Shown: positions 16,872 through 23,585 of the stretch, one piece after another
Layout: each line of letters begins with the position of its first letter
How positions within the stretch are numbered: the stretch's first letter is position 1
Assembly: GCA_902778375.1 (NCBI GenBank)
Contig: CACYXJ010000028.1
Coordinates: forward strand, 9,355-61,684
Length of the DNA stretch: 52,330 nt
Direction of reading: 5' to 3'
DNA from: an uncultured Erysipelotrichaceae bacterium
GTDB lineage: Bacteria > Bacillota_I > Bacilli_A > Erysipelotrichales > Erysipelotrichaceae
Program-made: the position numbers and the translations under genes
Notes under the pieces: generated by a model
Seen by the model: only the letters and a program-made list of their open reading frames with translations
The model's database searches: none
Told to the model about the DNA's origin: nothing

Positions 16872-17855
16872 TTACTTATCCGCGTCGAAGAAGATACCGG
16901 CTGCCTGTCTGGCTTTGGTCTGAACTTCCGCTACCGCCACACTCTTGTCGAGCATTTCATAGCAGAAGTCATAGTCTTCCGCATTGATTGCCTTGATGAA
17001 AGCCTCGAATTCCGGAATCATCCGCTTGTCTGTGAAGCCGTCGTCATATTCTTCCACGGTGCCGTCATTCAGTTCGAGAACCGCCTTACCGACCAGGTTC
17101 GGAGAAACGTCGGTCTTAATGACACCATCTGTTCCCTGGATGATACTGCCGCGCAGTCCCTTGGAATCCTTGGCAGCCAGACAGATTGCCTGGAAGCCGT
17201 CATATTCCATGATCAGGGTGCCGGAAGTATCGATGCCTCTTTCAACGTTGGCGTAGTACTTATAGCTTTTCGGCATGCCGAAGAGTCCCATGATGTAGTG
17301 GATATTGTAGAGGTTCAGATCCATCAGGGCACCGCCGGCCTTGGCAGGATCGAAGGCAGGCAGCACTTCGCCGGCCCGGAAGGCATTGTAGCGGCTGGAA
17401 TACTGGCTGTACTGGCTCTGGGCGATCTTGACTGTGCCGATTCTGGGCAGCCATTCCTTTACCTTCTTGTAATTGCCGAGGTACAGAGTGGTGATTGCCT
17501 CGAAGAGGAAGCAGTGATTATTTACTGCAATATCCCGCAGAGCTTTCGCTTCGGTGTCGTTGCTGACCATCGGCTTTTCGACAATGACATTGAGCTTGCG
17601 CTCCATGGCCTTTTTGCAGTAGTCGAAATGCATGTAATTCGGCACAGCGACATAGACTGTGTCGATATCAAAGCCGCAGAATTCATCGAAGTCGGATGTG
17701 ACATTGGCGATACCATACTGACCGGCGAGTTCTTTCGCCTTATCAACGCTGCGGGGTGTGCTGAGAATGGCATTGACGCTCAGACCATCCATCTTGACAA
17801 GAAAAGGAAGGAAGTTGCTGACAATCATGCCGGTTCCGATAATTCCGAGTTTCAT
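16872..17855 (-). CDS. Gfo/Idh/MocA-family oxidoreductase
   Basis: A 327-residue NAD(P)-dependent dehydrogenase. The nucleotide loop is GIIGTGMIVSNF at residue 4, the catalytic strand VEKPMVSND near residue 92, and the C-terminal domain starts near residue 120. The family oxidises or epimerises sugars and polyols. The ATG overlaps the stop of a possible upstream 49-codon ORF (TAATG). A second family member lies at 19209-20651; the two are not close duplicates. Confidence 0.92.
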   Translation of the reverse strand: MKLGIIGTGMIVSNFLPFLVKMDGLSVNAILSTPRSVDKAKELAGQYGIANVTSDFDEFCGFDIDTVYVAVPNYMHFDYCKKAMERKLNVIVEKPMVSNDTEAKALRDIAVNNHCFLFEAITTLYLGNYKKVKEWLPRIGTVKIAQSQYSQYSSRYNAFRAGEVLPAFDPAKAGGALMDLNLYNIHYIMGLFGMPKSYKYYANVERGIDTSGTLIMEYDGFQAICLAAKDSKGLRGSIIQGTDGVIKTDVSPNLVGKAVLELNDGTVEEYDDGFTDKRMIPEFEAFIKAINAEDYDFCYEMLDKSVAVAEVQTKARQAAGIFFDADK

Positions 17856-18004
17856 TATGAGATGTGTCCTTTCATCTGATAAGAGTCTTCCGTATACTGC
17901 ATGATTTCGTACATTTTCATGCGGATCGGCCGGCTCAGATACTCTTTAAATTTAACATATGTTTTCAGTTTCCGGCCAAGGATAATGGTGTAAAATTCAA
18001 TCAT
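17855..18004 (-). CDS. Possible small ORF coupled to the Gfo/Idh gene
   Basis: A 49-codon frame ends in TAATG, overlapping the ATG of the downstream dehydrogenase. The peptide is basic and amphipathic (GRKLKTYVKFKEYLSRPIRMKMYE). No good ribosome site precedes the ATG at 18004, and I recognise no family. It may be a coupled small protein or a leader region without product. Confidence 0.3.
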   Translation of the reverse strand: MIEFYTIILGRKLKTYVKFKEYLSRPIRMKMYEIMQYTEDSYQMKGHIS

Positions 18005-18046
18005 TTCGTCACTGTGACCGATACAAAAAGCATACGTAAAACAAAA

Positions 18047-18090
18047 CATGGGATTTCCGAAGATGTCCTCCCGGAAACCCCATGTTTTTT
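18047..18090. terminator. Terminator downstream of the double-glycine peptide gene
   Basis: On the plus strand CATGGG-A-TTTCCG pairs with CGGAAA-CC-CCATG, followed by T8. On the minus strand the hairpin is followed by TTTTGTTTT. It probably ends the peptide transcript, so the Gfo/Idh gene would need its own promoter. Confidence 0.75.
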
Positions 18091-18133
18091 TTGCTATATC
18101 TGATTTCGTGTCTGCGCAAGAATATGCCGGGTA

Positions 18134-18391
18134 TTAAAGTTTATAATCCCAGATATCGATATACAGACCCCGGTAATCAAAGTCGAGTTGATTGCCGTCC
18201 AGTTCCTTGATGAAGTCATTGCGGGTATAGCCCATTTTTCTGTATGTTTCAACGATGGTTCTGGCAATCATGATCTGCTCAGGTGAGAAATCTCTGCCGC
18301 CGCTGACACCATTCAGTTCTTCCGCACTGAGGAGGCCGACTTCTTTTTCTGCCGCTTTCTTAACTTCACTAAAGTTTAATTTCTTTTCCAT
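18134..18391 (-). CDS. Orphan peptide with double-glycine leader
   Basis: An 85-residue peptide. Residues 1-32 form a leader with the pattern LSAEELNGVSGG, the double-glycine motif cut by C39 peptidase-type ABC exporters. The 53-residue core (from RDFSPEQIM) has no cysteine and ends in an aromatic, acidic tail (DFDYRGLYIDIWDYKL). The ATG at 18391 has AGGAG eight bases upstream and a TATAGT -10 before it; an upstream extension to 18466 lacks support. No modifying enzyme, immunity protein or C39 exporter is visible nearby. It could be a bacteriocin, a signal peptide or a RiPP precursor matured by enzymes elsewhere. Confidence 0.75.
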   Translation of the reverse strand: MEKKLNFSEVKKAAEKEVGLLSAEELNGVSGGRDFSPEQIMIARTIVETYRKMGYTRNDFIKELDGNQLDFDYRGLYIDIWDYKL

Positions 18392-18794
18392 GATCAAACT
18401 CCTTTCACCTATACTATACGGCATTTTATGATTTGCCGTTTCATAAAAATCATACCGTTTTGTCATTCCTTTGTTTATGCCGGAATGTATGCATGCAAAA
18501 ATCCCGGAAACAGTTCCAGGTCTGTAAAATTTGTAAAAAACAAGCTGTCATTCGTTAAGACAGAATGATGAGCGAAGCGGCCGATAATGTGAACTGCAGA
18601 GAAGGCGCTAGTGGTTTCTTCAAAAGAACAGGTGCTGCCGCGTTCTTCTTTCTCAAATACAATTTCATGGAAACCACGATCGGTACCGGCTGGAACGGCA
18701 AAGTCAGCGGTGAAGATCGCAATTGAGAAATAGAATCGTCATTTCTGTGAGGTTTCTCTGGTGATAGAATAAAGACAACAATAAGGAGGCAATT
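18392..18794. other. Intergenic region with a promoter pair and an ORF remnant
   Basis: This stretch holds the peptide promoter (minus strand, TATAGT), a degraded-looking frame at 18565-18726, and an extended -10 (TGATAGAAT) with AAGGAGG before the IIB gene at 18795. I see no RNA gene or repeat in it. Confidence 0.5.
18565..18726 (+). pseudogene. Possible gene remnant, 53 codons
   Basis: The frame starts ATGATG and contains a hydrophobic and glycine-rich stretch (GFFKRTGAAAFFFLKYNF, then TTIGTGWNGKVSGED). There is no ribosome site and no recognisable family. The composition looks protein-like, so it may be the tail of a decayed gene. Confidence 0.2.
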
Positions 18795-19103
18795 ATGGCA
18801 GACAAGAGAATTGTATTATTCTGTGCCGGTGGTATGAGCACATCGCTTCTCGTCAACAAGATGAGAGCTGCTGCGGCAGCAGCAGGAAAGGACTACAGCA
18901 TCGATGCTTACGGACTGGGTCAGGTCGACGAATACGGACCGGATGCGGACTGCATTCTGTTAGGCCCTCAGGTCCGTTATGCACTGAAAAACCTGCAGGC
19001 AAAATTCCCCGGAAAGCCGATGGACGGCATCGACATGAGAGTATATGGAACCATGGACGGAAAAGGGGCAATTGAAATTGCCAGAAAACTGCTGAATGAC
19101 TGA
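18795..19103 (+). CDS. Stand-alone PTS IIB protein, lactose/cellobiose type
   Basis: A 102-residue IIB domain protein. The phosphorylated cysteine is Cys10 in LFCAGGMSTSLLVNKM, and the second half has the DCILLGPQVRYAL segment. It accepts phosphate from IIA and passes it to the sugar in a IIC-bound site. No IIA or IIC gene is in the window. AAGGAGG and an extended -10 (TGATAGAAT) precede it. It sits beside sugar dehydrogenase and isomerase genes, so it probably serves one sugar route with a IIC encoded elsewhere. Confidence 0.93.
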   Translation: MADKRIVLFCAGGMSTSLLVNKMRAAAAAAGKDYSIDAYGLGQVDEYGPDADCILLGPQVRYALKNLQAKFPGKPMDGIDMRVYGTMDGKGAIEIARKLLND

Positions 19104-19111
19104 GAAAAGAT

Positions 19112-19134
19112 ACCTGTGAAAGCAGGTGTTTTTT
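19112..19134 (+). terminator. Weak terminator after the first IIB gene
   Basis: ACCTG and CAGGT form a 5-bp stem followed by GTTTTTTC. It is short, so read-through is likely. Confidence 0.55.
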
Positions 19135-19208
19135 CTGTAAGCGGAATTGCAATTGCTGAAACGCGATTGCTTTTTTCTTATAATGAAAACAGATAAAGAG
19201 GTGTGTTT

Positions 19209-20651
19209 ATGATCAGATGGGGAATTCTCGGTGCCGGCAATATCGCCCACCGGTTTGCCAGAAGTCTTCAGAATGAAGAAGACAGCATTTTATATGCAAT
19301 CAGCGGCCGCTCCCAGGAAAAACTGGATGTTTTTCAGCAGGAGTTTCCATGTGAAAAAACATATGTCGGACACGAAAACATGCTTAACGACGATCAGGTA
19401 GATGCCATCTATCTGGCACTTCCGCACGGTATGCATAAGGAATGGGCAATTGCCGCGCTTTCCAGGGGAATTCATGTTCTCTGCGAGAAACCGGCAGTTC
19501 TGACAGAAGCAGAAATGAAAGAAGTGAGTGCCTGTGCAAAGTCAAACAATGCACTGTTCATGGAAGCGATGAAACCACGCTTTGTGCCGGCCTATGCCGA
19601 ACTGAAGGAAATGCTGGCAGATGGTGTGATCGGTGAGCTGCTTCATATCCACACCAAGGTCTGTTTCGAGATTCCGAAGGAAGCTGTCGGCAAAAGCTAT
19701 CACACAACAAGCAAGGACGGTGGCGCATTGCTCGACAGCGGTATCTATTGCGCCAGCCTGCTCGACGATCTGCTGGCAGGGGAGCCGGAATTCATCCAGA
19801 CCTATGCCAATTATCACAACGGAGTGGACTGGTATGTCGACAGTCTGATGAAATTCGATAACGGAACAGCAGAGATGGAAGTCGGTTTCGACCGGAAAGC
19901 ACCGCGCAATGCCGAACTGACCGGTACGAAAGGATCGATCACACTTGTCGATCTGCACCGGCCGCAGAATTTTGTGATCCATCATGCAGACGGTCGCGAG
20001 GAAGAAGTCATTGTTCCTTATGACAAGGACGATTTCTATTCCGAAATCCATCACTTTGCACAGCTCATCAAAGAAGGAAAGACGGAAAGCACTGTGCATA
20101 CCTATGCGGCTATGGAACGGGAAGCACATATTCTCGACAGGATCCGCGAACAATATACGGTCTATGACCGGAATGATCTGAAAGCCCTGGAAGAGCAGGA
20201 AGAACTGCTGGCCATGGAATCATTTGAAAGCAGTGATGCCCTGGCGTTCGGCAATGCCATTGCCGAAGCAGCACTGGACTATGACCGGCCGGTTGCCATA
20301 CGCATCGACCGCACAAGCGACGGTCTGACACTGTTCCAGTACATGATGGATGAAAAGACAGCAGCCAATCTCAAATATATGGACGGCAAGAAACAAAGTG
20401 TTCTGGACAGCGGTCACAGCAGTGCCTGGGTCTATGTCAAAACGCAGATGGATGATGAACTTGCTGAGTGGAAAAATGATGGTGTTCATCTGATCAGCGG
20501 CGGTGCATTCCCGATCTATGTCAATGGCGAAATCGCGGCTGTCATACAGGTCAGCGGGCTTCATGAAGGAAAGGATCACGAACTGATTATTCAGGGTCTT
20601 TCCGCCGCAGCGGAAAAGCATGTGCCTCTTTTCCGCAAAGCCCTAGGCTGA
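19209..20651 (+). CDS. Gfo/Idh oxidoreductase fused to a UPF0303/heme-degrading-like domain
   Basis: A 480-residue protein. Residues 1-325 are a Gfo/Idh/MocA dehydrogenase (GILGAGNIAHRFARSL at the N-terminus, CEKPAVLTEAEM near residue 97). Residues about 339-480 match the UPF0303/HbpS-like domain (DALAFGNAIAEAA, VLDSGHSSAWVYV, GGAFPIYVNGE, VSGLHEGKDHELII). These are usually separate proteins. AAGAGGTG before the ATG at 19209 supports the start, and a TATAAT lies at 19180. The appended domain may bind a cofactor or small ligand that tunes the dehydrogenase; this is inference. Confidence 0.85.
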   Translation: MIRWGILGAGNIAHRFARSLQNEEDSILYAISGRSQEKLDVFQQEFPCEKTYVGHENMLNDDQVDAIYLALPHGMHKEWAIAALSRGIHVLCEKPAVLTEAEMKEVSACAKSNNALFMEAMKPRFVPAYAELKEMLADGVIGELLHIHTKVCFEIPKEAVGKSYHTTSKDGGALLDSGIYCASLLDDLLAGEPEFIQTYANYHNGVDWYVDSLMKFDNGTAEMEVGFDRKAPRNAELTGTKGSITLVDLHRPQNFVIHHADGREEEVIVPYDKDDFYSEIHHFAQLIKEGKTESTVHTYAAMEREAHILDRIREQYTVYDRNDLKALEEQEELLAMESFESSDALAFGNAIAEAALDYDRPVAIRIDRTSDGLTLFQYMMDEKTAANLKYMDGKKQSVLDSGHSSAWVYVKTQMDDELAEWKNDGVHLISGGAFPIYVNGEIAAVIQVSGLHEGKDHELIIQGLSAAAEKHVPLFRKALG

Positions 20652-20738
20652 ACAGAAAATAGTATCTGAATGTATCAGAAAAGCATTTAAAAAAAGCAAG
20701 GCATTAGGTAAAGTAATATCAGAGGAAGGTTACAGCAT

Positions 20739-21044
20739 ATGAAAAAAGTATTATTTCTTTGTGCTGCCGGTATGTCCACGGCTCTTCTTGTAAACAAGAC
20801 GATGGAAGCGTTGAGAAAAGCAGGTAAGGAAGATGAACTGACATTCTCTGCCAGCGAAGTTAATAATGCAGATGAAGTGGTTCCCGATGCAGACTGTGTA
20901 CTGCTTGCTCCGCAGGTCCGCTTCAAGTTGAAAGAACTGAAAAAAAGATTTCCAGACGTGAAATTCGATTTGATTCCGCCGGCGGTTTATGGTATGTGCA
21001 ACGGACCGGCAATCATCAAGCAGGCAGAAGATCTGCTCAAATAA
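20739..21044 (+). CDS. Second stand-alone PTS IIB protein
   Basis: A 101-residue IIB domain of the lactose/cellobiose group with active Cys8 in LFLCAAGMSTALLVNK and the DCVLLAPQVRFKL segment. It resembles the IIB at 18795 in layout but differs in most other positions, so the two are not a recent copy. GAGGAAGG precedes the ATG. It is followed by a terminator before rpiB, so the two are separate units. Confidence 0.93.
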   Translation: MKKVLFLCAAGMSTALLVNKTMEALRKAGKEDELTFSASEVNNADEVVPDADCVLLAPQVRFKLKELKKRFPDVKFDLIPPAVYGMCNGPAIIKQAEDLLK

Positions 21045-21045
21045 T

Positions 21046-21071
21046 TCCTTTTCATCCGAAAAGGATTTTTT
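21046..21071 (+). terminator. Terminator after the second IIB gene
   Basis: TCCTTTTC and GAAAAGGA form a perfect 8-bp stem with a 4-base loop and a T6 run. Confidence 0.88.
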
Positions 21072-21114
21072 GCGTCATAAATGGCAGCTGGAGCTTATAT
21101 CAAGGAGGAAAAGA

Positions 21115-21579
21115 ATGAAGCTTGCAATCGGAAATGATCATGTCGCGGTTGACATGAAGAATGAAATCAAGGCTTATCTGGAAGAAAAAGGACATGAAGT
21201 GATCAATGTCGGCACTGACACCAGTGAACGGTTCAATTATCCGGTATCCGGATACAAAGTCGCAAAAATGGTCGCCAGCGGCGAAGTAGACGGCGGTGTG
21301 TTGATCTGCGGCACCGGTGTAGGCATTTCCCTGGCTGCCAACAAGGTTCATGGTATCCGTGCCTGTGTCTGCTCGGAACCGTATACAGCAAGACTGTCCA
21401 AGCAGCATAACAACACCAATATCATTGCTTTCGGTGCAAGAGTTATCGGTGTTGAACTGGCCAAGATGATCGTCGATGAATGGCTGGAAGCAGAGTATGA
21501 AGGCGGCAGACATTCGATCCGGGTCGGCGAAATCATGGAGATTGAGGAAACCCAGCATCTGAAAGAAGCAGAGCAGTAA
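21115..21579 (+). CDS. rpiB: Ribose-5-phosphate isomerase B / LacAB-type isomerase
   Basis: A 154-residue sugar-phosphate isomerase with the family signature: NDHVAVDMKNEI at the N-terminus, DGGVLICGTGVGISLAANKVHGIRAC (active Cys in ICGTG) and HNNTNIIAFGARVIG. It interconverts ribose-5-phosphate and ribulose-5-phosphate, though related proteins act on allose- or galactose-6-phosphate. AGGAGG six bases before 21115 fixes the start. Given the neighbouring IIB and dehydrogenase genes, a special hexose-phosphate role is possible. Confidence 0.92.
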   Translation: MKLAIGNDHVAVDMKNEIKAYLEEKGHEVINVGTDTSERFNYPVSGYKVAKMVASGEVDGGVLICGTGVGISLAANKVHGIRACVCSEPYTARLSKQHNNTNIIAFGARVIGVELAKMIVDEWLEAEYEGGRHSIRVGEIMEIEETQHLKEAEQ

Positions 21580-21581
21580 TC

Positions 21582-21605
21582 AGGATCCGGAAGGATCCTT
21601 TTTTT
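21582..21605 (+). terminator. Terminator after rpiB
   Basis: AGGATCC and GGATCCT form a perfect stem around a 4-base loop, followed by T7. Confidence 0.9.
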
Positions 21606-21607
21606 CA

Positions 21608-21635
21608 TTGTCAAAGCTTTGTGTGGGACTAGAAT
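21608..21635 (+). promoter_or_regulatory. Promoter of the GH5 gene, giving a near-leaderless mRNA
   Basis: TTGTCA (21608-21613) and TAGAAT (21630-21635) are 16 bases apart. The ATG at 21644 is only eight bases after the -10, so transcription should start within about two bases of the start codon. No ribosome site is present. Confidence 0.65.
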
Positions 21636-21643
21636 ATATCTGT

Positions 21644-23071
21644 ATGAAGATATTGAAAAAAGCATTGATGATCATTACGGCGGTATCGCTTCTGACCGGC
21701 TGTCAGAAACCGGTCAGTGAAGAAGCAGTCACTGAAAAAACGGAGACGGCAGCGGAAGAAAATACAGGGACTGTATATGCTTCCCTGAAACAGACAAACA
21801 GCTGGCAGGAAGACGGAAAGACGGTCTGCCAGTATGTACTGCAGATCGAAAACCATGGCGATAAGGAGATTCATGACTGGCAGGTGAAGCTGGCCGCGGC
21901 GGATTTCTCAGAAATCCGCGATCTCTGGAATGCCGAAGCCGATGTCAAAGAAGGGACGGCGTTTATTCTGAAGTCTGTTGAGTATAACAACACGATCGCT
22001 CCTTCTGCTGTGTATTCTGATGCGGGAATGATTGTCAAAGGGGCGGAACCCGTGCTGGAAGAAATCACCTTCATGATCGGCAGTGACACAATCGTTCTCA
22101 AAGCCGGTGAACTACAGAAACCGCATCCTGTATACCAGCATCCTGACATACAGCCGGCGAAAACTGCCGGCATTGCCGGAAAACTGTATCTGGACGGGAC
22201 AAAACTGAAAGATGAAAAAGGAGACACAGTACAGCTGCAGGGAATCAGCCTGCATGGCATTGCCTGGTTTCCCCAGTATGTGGATATCGAAACATTCCGG
22301 ACATTGCGGGATGAGTGGGGTGCCAATCTGATCCGTATCCCGCTGTATACAGCCGAATACGGCGGCTACTGCAGCGGCGGGGATCAGCAGCAACTGAAAG
22401 AACTTGTCGACAAAGGCGTACAGGCAGCGGATGAACTTGGCATGTATGTGATCATCGACTGGCATATTCTTTCCGACAGCAGTCCGGAAATCAATGAAGA
22501 GGAAGCAGTCCGTTTCTTCGATGAGATGTCATTGAAATATAAGGACTTTGACAATGTCATTTTTGAAATCTGCAACGAACCGCAGAACAGTCCCTGGGAA
22601 TCAGTCATCAGGCCATATGCGGAAAGGATCCTGAAGGTGATCCGCGGCAACGGCAGCGACGCCCTGGTGATCGTCGGCACCAACACCTGGTCGCAGGACA
22701 TCCAGGAAGTCGTCGGATCGGAACTTGACGATGACCGGGTCATGTATGCCATGCATTTCTATTCCTCAACGCATAAAGACCAGCTGCGCCAGCGGCTGAA
22801 GGAAGCGGTGGAAGCCGGTCTTCCGGTGTTTGTCAGCGAATGCGGCATCAGCGAAGCCAGCGGCAGCGGTATCATCGACTATGATAGCGCCGGTGCCTGG
22901 TTTACCCTGATGTATCAGGAAAACAAACCCTTCGCGGTGTGGAATCTTTCCAACAAGGATGAAACATCCGCTTTGATCGCACCGGACTGCCGGAAGATAT
23001 CCGGTTTTGCGGAAGAAGACCTCAGCGAAGCCGGACAGTATATCAGGTCGCTTCTGCAGAAACAAAAATGA
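21644..23071 (+). CDS. GH5 endoglucanase lipoprotein with CBM2-like domain
   Basis: A 475-residue surface lipoprotein with lipobox LLTGC near residue 18. Residues about 45-145 resemble a family 2 carbohydrate-binding module (VLQIENHGDKEIHDWQVKL, LWNAEADV, EYNNTIAPSAVYSD). Residues about 170-475 are a GH5 catalytic domain with acid/base Glu in FEICNEPQ and nucleophile Glu in FVSECGIS. It should cut beta-1,4-glucan outside the cell, feeding cello-oligosaccharides to the PTS and GH1 enzyme. A TTG at 21608 in the same frame is rejected as start because it overlaps the -35. Confidence 0.9.
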   Translation: MKILKKALMIITAVSLLTGCQKPVSEEAVTEKTETAAEENTGTVYASLKQTNSWQEDGKTVCQYVLQIENHGDKEIHDWQVKLAAADFSEIRDLWNAEADVKEGTAFILKSVEYNNTIAPSAVYSDAGMIVKGAEPVLEEITFMIGSDTIVLKAGELQKPHPVYQHPDIQPAKTAGIAGKLYLDGTKLKDEKGDTVQLQGISLHGIAWFPQYVDIETFRTLRDEWGANLIRIPLYTAEYGGYCSGGDQQQLKELVDKGVQAADELGMYVIIDWHILSDSSPEINEEEAVRFFDEMSLKYKDFDNVIFEICNEPQNSPWESVIRPYAERILKVIRGNGSDALVIVGTNTWSQDIQEVVGSELDDDRVMYAMHFYSSTHKDQLRQRLKEAVEAGLPVFVSECGISEASGSGIIDYDSAGAWFTLMYQENKPFAVWNLSNKDETSALIAPDCRKISGFAEEDLSEAGQYIRSLLQKQK

Positions 23072-23080
23072 CCCGGCGGG

Positions 23081-23458
23081 TCATTGAATCAGTACAAATG
23101 CTGTCGCATAATCCTGCTCAGTCGTGATTGAGAGCAGGATTTTTTCTGCCTGTGCCTCCTGAAGCAGCTGTTCCATTCCAGCAGTGATATGAATATATGG
23201 CGAGCCGTCTTCGTGATGCAGGGATTCGACAGTGCGGAGGTCGAAGTGTCTGGCGGCAGTCAGCGGTGCCAGGGCTTTGAAAACTGCCTCCTTGGCTGCG
23301 AATCTTGCCGCATAGTATTCCGCTTTGCGGCCCGTTTCAGGCGCGAGGCGGTTTTCTTCAGCGGTGAAGGTATGCTGAAAAAAGGATGTCTCACCTTTGT
23401 CGAGAAGTGCCTGGATGCGGGGAATATAGACTGTATCTATACCGATGCCTTTGATCAT
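23081..23458 (-). CDS. acpS: Holo-[acyl-carrier-protein] synthase
   Basis: A 125-residue 4'-phosphopantetheinyl transferase of the AcpS type. GIGIDTVYIPRI is the N-terminal metal-binding motif (Asp8), and RFAAKEAVFKAL is the second motif. It activates acyl carrier protein for fatty acid synthesis. The start at 23458 gives the normal AcpS length; the open frame extends upstream without family support. It converges with the GH5 gene, and a stem with T-run for the plus strand lies inside its coding sequence (23110-23145). Confidence 0.93.
   Translation of the reverse strand: MIKGIGIDTVYIPRIQALLDKGETSFFQHTFTAEENRLAPETGRKAEYYAARFAAKEAVFKALAPLTAARHFDLRTVESLHHEDGSPYIHITAGMEQLLQEAQAEKILLSITTEQDYATAFVLIQ
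23110..23145 (+). terminator. Plus-strand terminator inside acpS coding DNA
   Basis: AATCCTGCTC and GAGCAGGATT form a perfect 10-bp stem with a 12-base loop, then T6 on the plus strand. It would end the GH5 transcript while encoding acpS residues near the C-terminus on the other strand. Confidence 0.6.
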
Positions 23459-23585
23459 ATAAAACAATGATACTTTCAAAGAACGTAAAAATCCATTCCC
23501 GGTGAGGAAACATGATTTCGCATAAATGAATGCCGCTTTTATGAATATAATGAAAGTAATACTAAACTGTGGAGAAATTCTGCTT

